Assembly: GCA_947589405.1 (NCBI GenBank)
Contig: CANQBT010000083.1
Location: 1 to 9,658, forward strand
DNA length: 9,658 nt
Direction of reading: 5' to 3'
Source of the DNA: an uncultured Clostridia bacterium
Lineage (GTDB): Bacteria > Bacillota > Clostridia > Lachnospirales > CAG-274
The notes below the pieces were generated by a model. The model had not been told where the DNA came from and ran no database searches. It saw nothing but the letters and a program-made list of their open reading frames with translations. Shown piece by piece: positions 6,207-9,658 of the stretch (position 1 is the stretch's first letter; every line of letters starts with the position of its first letter). The translations under genes and the position numbers were made by a program.

Positions 6207-6216
6207 AAAGGAGGAG
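6207..6216 (+). promoter_or_regulatory. Ribosome binding site that decides the start at 6225
   Basis: AAAGGAGGAG lies 8 nt before ATG 6225. A TTG directly in front (6222) is also in frame and would add one residue, but ATG at normal spacing giving a standard MKKF signal peptide is the better choice. Confidence 0.75.
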
Positions 6217-6224
6217 TTTTTTTG

Positions 6225-8558
6225 ATGAAAAAATTTATATCATTATTGGTCATTATTTCTATGCTCGCTCAATCTACAATAGCTTTTGCGCAGAATGACA
6301 GCAATGTACCTGCCGATGAGGTGAGCGGCGAGAATAACGTTACAGTTGAAGAAATTGCTGAGGATATAGCTGAACCCCTTACTTCCGAAGCTTCTGAGGA
6401 GATTACCGAAGCTGTTTCATCTGTTTCAAACGAATATGATGAAGAGGCAGAAGAAAATGCCTATGAAGAAACAACAGATGTTTCCGAAGCTTATGATGGA
6501 GAGGCAGAAGAAAATGATGTTCCCGATGTTTTCGGCGAGATAGTTGAGGATCTCTCAGATAAGCTTTCAGACAATATAGTTGAAGAGGCTTCAGAAGAAA
6601 CAACAGAAGAGATAATAGAGGAAATAACAGAATCAGACTATGAGGATTTTGAAGAGATCATTGAGGAAGAGCCTGAACCCCCGCAGAAAAAATTCATGCC
6701 TGCCCGGAAACCTGTTACAATAGAGATGGAGGACGGCTTTGAATTTACATATGACCCCAATCAGACTGCTACTTTAGATCCGTCCTCAGCTTTTAATAAT
6801 AAAAATAAGGATGCTTCATATTCTTCAAATCTTACCGGAGAATATTATGATATGCTGGGTTATGAAGGCCAAATACTTTATTTACTTTTAGATGCTTTTT
6901 CCGAACCCGATTACTTGGAGTATCAATCAATAAATATTGATGGCAAACCAACAATGAGAAATGTTGTTGATGAAACGATCCCGGTATCAGACTTGTATCT
7001 TGATGTAAGTGTACTTAATAGAAATTTTAATAATGTAGTGCAAAGCTTTTTTGCAGATAAGCCTGAAAAAGAAGCATGGATCTATACATGTAATGTTGGC
7101 TACAATTACAACGCATACACCAATATGTGCAACAGTATTCGTGTGATTTTTATTCCTTTTATCGATATTGATAAAAATACTATTGAACAATTGGAATCAG
7201 GCATTGAACCTTGGATGGATTATATGCTTGATGGTATAGAAAGCTACAGAACTGATGAAGACAAATATAAATTCATACACGATCGTCTTTGCGACGAGAT
7301 CTCATATGATTATGACAGGTTGAACTATGGTCCGGGTACAGAAGAGAACTTTTATGCTCATTCCATTTACGGTGTAATATATGACAAGACCGCTGTATGT
7401 GAGGGGTACGCAGAGGCATATAAGATGCTGTGCAATGAAGCGGGGCTGCCCTGCTATTGTCAGTCCGGCTTTACGCCAGGTGGTGAAGGACATGAGTGGA
7501 ATATTGTTTCTCCGGGCAATTCAAGATGGTATTATGTAGATACCACATGGGACGATAGCGATGAAATAAATATAAGCGGATATACCTCTACAGGCAAAGT
7601 TTATGACAGCTACTACCGTATAAAGTATAACAATTTCCTATGCGGTACAAATGTTTTCAGCACAGATGGACATGAAGATTATTCAGATATAGAGATAAAT
7701 GCAAACTTCAATATCCCGAGAGGATATTACAGCACTAAGCTAGATGATACAAATTATTTTAAAGCAGACGGCGGCAAGGTCTATCTGGAGATCATTTCCG
7801 GCAATATAGGAATAATAGGCTGTGATCCTGATGTAACATATGTGGATCTTTCAGTACACCCAATGTTCAGAAACATTACAGAAAACAGCTTTTCAGATTG
7901 TAGAAAGCTGGGAGTAATAAAAATACCGTCTACAGTAAAAACTGTTGAACCGGGCGCCTTTTCAGGCTGTAGAGACCTTATAGCCGTAATGTGCGAAAGA
8001 GGCTCAGCGGCAGATGATCCATCGCTTTATCCTGACGGCGTTAAAATAGTATACGGCAACAGTCTTAGGGGCATTATTGACGTTGCTCCGCCTAAGTTTA
8101 CCGTAAAGGGTATTTTTGGCGGAAGAAATGTTACATTTAACTCTGATGATCCCGATACAAAGGTATATTATACTACCGAAAGCCGTTCAACTCTTACTAC
8201 AGACGATCTGTGTATAAATCCGGGTACAACTGTTACATTCAATGCATATTATGGAACATTGTATGCCCGTGCATATAAGTACGGTCAATGGAGCAATCCT
8301 GCAAGGCTCATACTCAGAATACCGAAGGTAAACGATCCAACTATAACAAAGCTTTCAAACGGCAAGGTAAAGATAAAGACCACAACGCCAAGCTGTATAG
8401 TTTATTACACAACAGACGGTTCAGTTCCGTCAGCAAGCAACTATGCAGGAAAGTTCTGGACAAGTCACGATGTTAAGATACCTGCAGGCAAAACAGTTAA
8501 GGCAATAGCTGTGCGAAGCTGCTTCTCAGACAGTAAAGTGACCACAAAAAGAGTGTAA
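6225..8558 (+). CDS. Exported transglutaminase-like protein with LRR_5 and chitobiase-C-terminal-like domains
   Basis: A 777-residue exported protein. Residues 1-22 are a signal peptide (MKKF, hydrophobic core, AFA before the likely cut at 22/23). Residues about 30-150 form a very acidic Glu/Ser/Thr-rich segment. After a poorly recognised region (about 195-320) comes a transglutaminase-like domain (about 335-445) with TAVCEGYAEAY (C392), GEGHEWNIV (H423) and WYYVDTTWDD (D439), an apparently intact Cys-His-Asp triad. Residues about 515-610 resemble BspA-type LRR_5 repeats (SFSDC 555-559, AFSGC 578-582, IPSTVKTVEPG). Two chitobiase-C-terminal-like beta modules end the protein (about 620-700 and 701-777; VYYTTES and VYYTTDGSVPS). 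No LPXTG, SLH or C-terminal membrane segment is seen. Whether it crosslinks, cleaves or only binds protein is unknown; members of this superfamily include proteases as well as crosslinkers. A related exported gene follows 79 bp downstream. Confidence 0.88.
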   Translation: MKKFISLLVIISMLAQSTIAFAQNDSNVPADEVSGENNVTVEEIAEDIAEPLTSEASEEITEAVSSVSNEYDEEAEENAYEETTDVSEAYDGEAEENDVPDVFGEIVEDLSDKLSDNIVEEASEETTEEIIEEITESDYEDFEEIIEEEPEPPQKKFMPARKPVTIEMEDGFEFTYDPNQTATLDPSSAFNNKNKDASYSSNLTGEYYDMLGYEGQILYLLLDAFSEPDYLEYQSINIDGKPTMRNVVDETIPVSDLYLDVSVLNRNFNNVVQSFFADKPEKEAWIYTCNVGYNYNAYTNMCNSIRVIFIPFIDIDKNTIEQLESGIEPWMDYMLDGIESYRTDEDKYKFIHDRLCDEISYDYDRLNYGPGTEENFYAHSIYGVIYDKTAVCEGYAEAYKMLCNEAGLPCYCQSGFTPGGEGHEWNIVSPGNSRWYYVDTTWDDSDEINISGYTSTGKVYDSYYRIKYNNFLCGTNVFSTDGHEDYSDIEINANFNIPRGYYSTKLDDTNYFKADGGKVYLEIISGNIGIIGCDPDVTYVDLSVHPMFRNITENSFSDCRKLGVIKIPSTVKTVEPGAFSGCRDLIAVMCERGSAADDPSLYPDGVKIVYGNSLRGIIDVAPPKFTVKGIFGGRNVTFNSDDPDTKVYYTTESRSTLTTDDLCINPGTTVTFNAYYGTLYARAYKYGQWSNPARLILRIPKVNDPTITKLSNGKVKIKTTTPSCIVYYTTDGSVPSASNYAGKFWTSHDVKIPAGKTVKAIAVRSCFSDSKVTTKRV
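6435..6516 (+). repeat. Two copies of a 25-nt direct repeat in the acidic segment
   Basis: The units at 6435-6459 and 6492-6516 differ at one base and encode YDEEAEEN and YDGEAEEN. Their 57-bp period is a whole number of codons (19), so the frame is kept. It suggests a recent duplication or slippage inside the low-complexity acidic region. Confidence 0.8.
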
Positions 8559-8637
8559 ATTTATATAAAAAAGATATATTTTATTGATGTATTCTACTTT
8601 ATATCTAAATAACACTTGAAATGAGGAGGAAGTATCA
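8559..8637 (+). other. Short AT-rich gap between the two exported-protein genes
   Basis: No terminator is seen. An AT-only-type inverted repeat AGATATA/TATATCT (8572-8578, 8600-8606) has a 21-nt loop and no T-run after it. A promoter-like TTGATG (8584-8589) has no good partner -10. Co-transcription with the upstream gene is therefore the simplest reading. GAGGAGG at 8623-8629 is the ribosome site for the next gene. Confidence 0.5.
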
Positions 8638-9658
8638 ATGAAGAAACTTATGAGCATTTCGGTTGCGGCAATAATTGCTCTGACTATGTCAATGCCTACA
8701 GTTTCCTTTGCTGAGGAAGAAACTGTTGTAGATACAGTATACGAAATTGAGGGAACAGAGGATATACTTTCAGCAGATGAGATGATCGAAGAGACAGACA
8801 ATGGTGACAGCATCAATAATAATTTGGATACTGCCGATACAGAGGAAACAGAAAGCATATCAGTATCCGATGAAATAACAGAGAATGATGCATCTTCAGA
8901 TAATGCCGATGAGAGTATAGATACTGCAAGTAATGAGAATAATACAATGGAATATGAAACCATTGCAGATTCTGATGTTTTGCCCGAACAAGCAGAGGAT
9001 CTTTATGCAAATACAGAGATAATTGACGGAAATGTAAAATACAGTATTGATAAAGAGGATAATAATGCATATGTAACGGGCTATATAGATTCTCCAACAG
9101 ATGTGACGATCAAGTCTACAGTAGATGGATATAGTGTAGTACAAATAAATAATAATGCATTTAGTGACTGTATTTCTTTAAAATCTTTATATGTTCCCGC
9201 AAGTGTTAAAACTATAGGTACTTATGCTTTTAAAAATTGTAAGGCATTAAATTCTTTGAAATTAAATGAGGGCCTTCAAAAATTAGGCAGAGGAGCGTTT
9301 GAAGACTGTATATCATTGGTTTCAGTCAATATACCAAGCACTCTTACGGAAGCAGGCTCATATGACTGGGGAGCTACAGATGGCGTATTCATGGGCTGTA
9401 CATCACTTAAAACAGTCGATCTCAAGGGATATGTTGTTGGTACTGCTATGTTCAGAGACTGTACAAGTCTTGAAAGCATAAATATCCCAAGTACGGTCAC
9501 ATATGTAGGTAAAAGTGCCTTCCAAGACTGTGAGTTTTTGAAGAAAGCAGTTATAAATTCAAGCGGTACTATAGATGAAAATGCTTTCAATGGTTGTATA
9601 CGTATGGTCAGCGCAGAGCTTGGTGGAAGTAAGGTGACCGAAATAGGTGCAGGTGGTT
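8638..9658 (+). CDS. Exported BspA-like leucine-rich repeat protein, 3' end missing
   Basis: The frame is open from ATG 8638 to the window edge, so at least 340 residues are visible and the C-terminus is lost. GAGGAGG sits 8 nt upstream of the start. Residues 1-25 form a signal peptide (MKKLM, hydrophobic core, VSFA before EEE). Residues about 26-125 are acidic and rich in Glu, Asp, Ser and Thr. From about 174 there are seven LRR_5 repeats, each opening with an AFxxC-like motif: AFSDC 174, AFKNC 197, AFEDC 220, VFMGC 250, MFRDC 271, AFQDC 294 and AFNGC 316. The period is mostly 21-23 residues, with one longer 30-residue unit. Typical IPSTV and IGxxAF elements are present. Such repeats usually bind proteins or host or microbial surfaces. 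The ligand is unknown. Enzymatic domains could lie beyond the edge. Confidence 0.88.
   Translation, partial: MKKLMSISVAAIIALTMSMPTVSFAEEETVVDTVYEIEGTEDILSADEMIEETDNGDSINNNLDTADTEETESISVSDEITENDASSDNADESIDTASNENNTMEYETIADSDVLPEQAEDLYANTEIIDGNVKYSIDKEDNNAYVTGYIDSPTDVTIKSTVDGYSVVQINNNAFSDCISLKSLYVPASVKTIGTYAFKNCKALNSLKLNEGLQKLGRGAFEDCISLVSVNIPSTLTEAGSYDWGATDGVFMGCTSLKTVDLKGYVVGTAMFRDCTSLESINIPSTVTYVGKSAFQDCEFLKKAVINSSGTIDENAFNGCIRMVSAELGGSKVTEIGAGG

Larger units (their letters stand above)
5966..6224 (+). promoter_or_regulatory. Long 5' leader of the transglutaminase-like gene
   Basis: About 255 nt lie between the predicted transcription start and the coding start. It contains a strong GAGGAGG (6029-6035), a possible 13-codon ORF and a palindrome TTGTA-A-TACAA (6058-6068). 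An inverted repeat ATGACA/TGTCAT (6088-6093, 6112-6117) follows, with a small AAGGG-ctg-CTCTT hairpin plus TTTT nested in it, and there are two copies of CGGTACAC (6038-6045, 6160-6167). Leaders this long often carry cis-acting RNA, but no known riboswitch consensus was recognised. Confidence 0.4.

Noticed and set aside
6222..6224. TTG as start of the transglutaminase-like gene
   Set aside because: An in-frame ATG follows directly and has better spacing to the ribosome site and a normal MKKF signal-peptide start.
5999..6253. 84-codon open frame on the minus strand across the leader
   Set aside because: No ribosome site, no recognisable domain, and it overlaps the promoter-proximal leader and the start of a well-supported gene on the other strand. 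Its composition looks like translated AT-rich spacer.
8526..9590. Several minus-strand open frames (8526-8963, 8813-9097, 8896-9144, 9276-9590)
   Set aside because: All lie opposite the clear + strand exported LRR gene. They are Ser-, Tyr- or Ile-rich, as expected from the complement of its codons, and none has a good ribosome site.
1..9658. CRISPR array, transposase, toxin-antitoxin or phage-defence genes
   Set aside because: No regular repeat-spacer pattern and no protein with recognisable signatures of these systems was found on either strand.

Overview
The window looks like chromosomal DNA of a low-GC Gram-positive anaerobe of class Clostridia, probably a gut- or rumen-type Lachnospirales/Oscillospirales relative. 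This is an inference. It rests on strong AGGAGG ribosome sites, AT-rich spacers, heavy use of ATA and AGA codons, and secreted proteins with transglutaminase-like, BspA-type leucine-rich (LRR_5) and chitobiase-C-terminal-like modules, which are common in that group. No genus is named because nothing seen is diagnostic.

Left part (1-5570): after the tail and terminator of an unseen upstream gene, a clear sigma-A-type promoter (168-196) with a 17-bp palindrome in its spacer drives a tight five-gene + strand operon. The genes are glmM (phosphoglucosamine mutase), glmS (glucosamine-6-phosphate synthase), mtnN (MTA/SAH nucleosidase), a short NfeD-type membrane protein and an SPFH/band-7 membrane-microdomain protein. 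Gaps are only 12-15 bp, each with its own ribosome site, and the operon ends at a strong hairpin terminator (5532-5569). GlmS makes glucosamine-6-P and GlmM converts it to glucosamine-1-P for UDP-GlcNAc and peptidoglycan. MtnN removes the inhibitory by-products MTA and SAH. NfeD and SPFH are a known partner pair. No glmS ribozyme is possible in the 12-bp glmM-glmS gap.

Middle (5590-6224): a tRNA-Arg(CCT) gene on the minus strand, with a near-consensus promoter, converges on the operon terminator. It is followed by about 560 bp of AT-rich spacer. The spacer holds several palindromes, a GC-rich UCCG hairpin, a good extended -10 promoter and a leader of about 255 nt in front of the next gene, with a possible 13-codon leader ORF and an overlapping hairpin.

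Right part (6225-9658): two + strand genes for large exported proteins. The first (777 aa) has a signal peptide, a long acidic Glu/Ser/Thr segment, a transglutaminase-like domain with an apparent Cys-His-Asp triad, a short LRR_5 segment and two chitobiase-C-terminal-like beta domains. The second runs off the right edge. It has the same signal-peptide-plus-acidic-segment layout followed by at least seven LRR_5 repeats. They probably form a cell-surface or secreted pair. No established novel system is evident; the least explained stretches are the 5662-6224 leader region and this exported pair.
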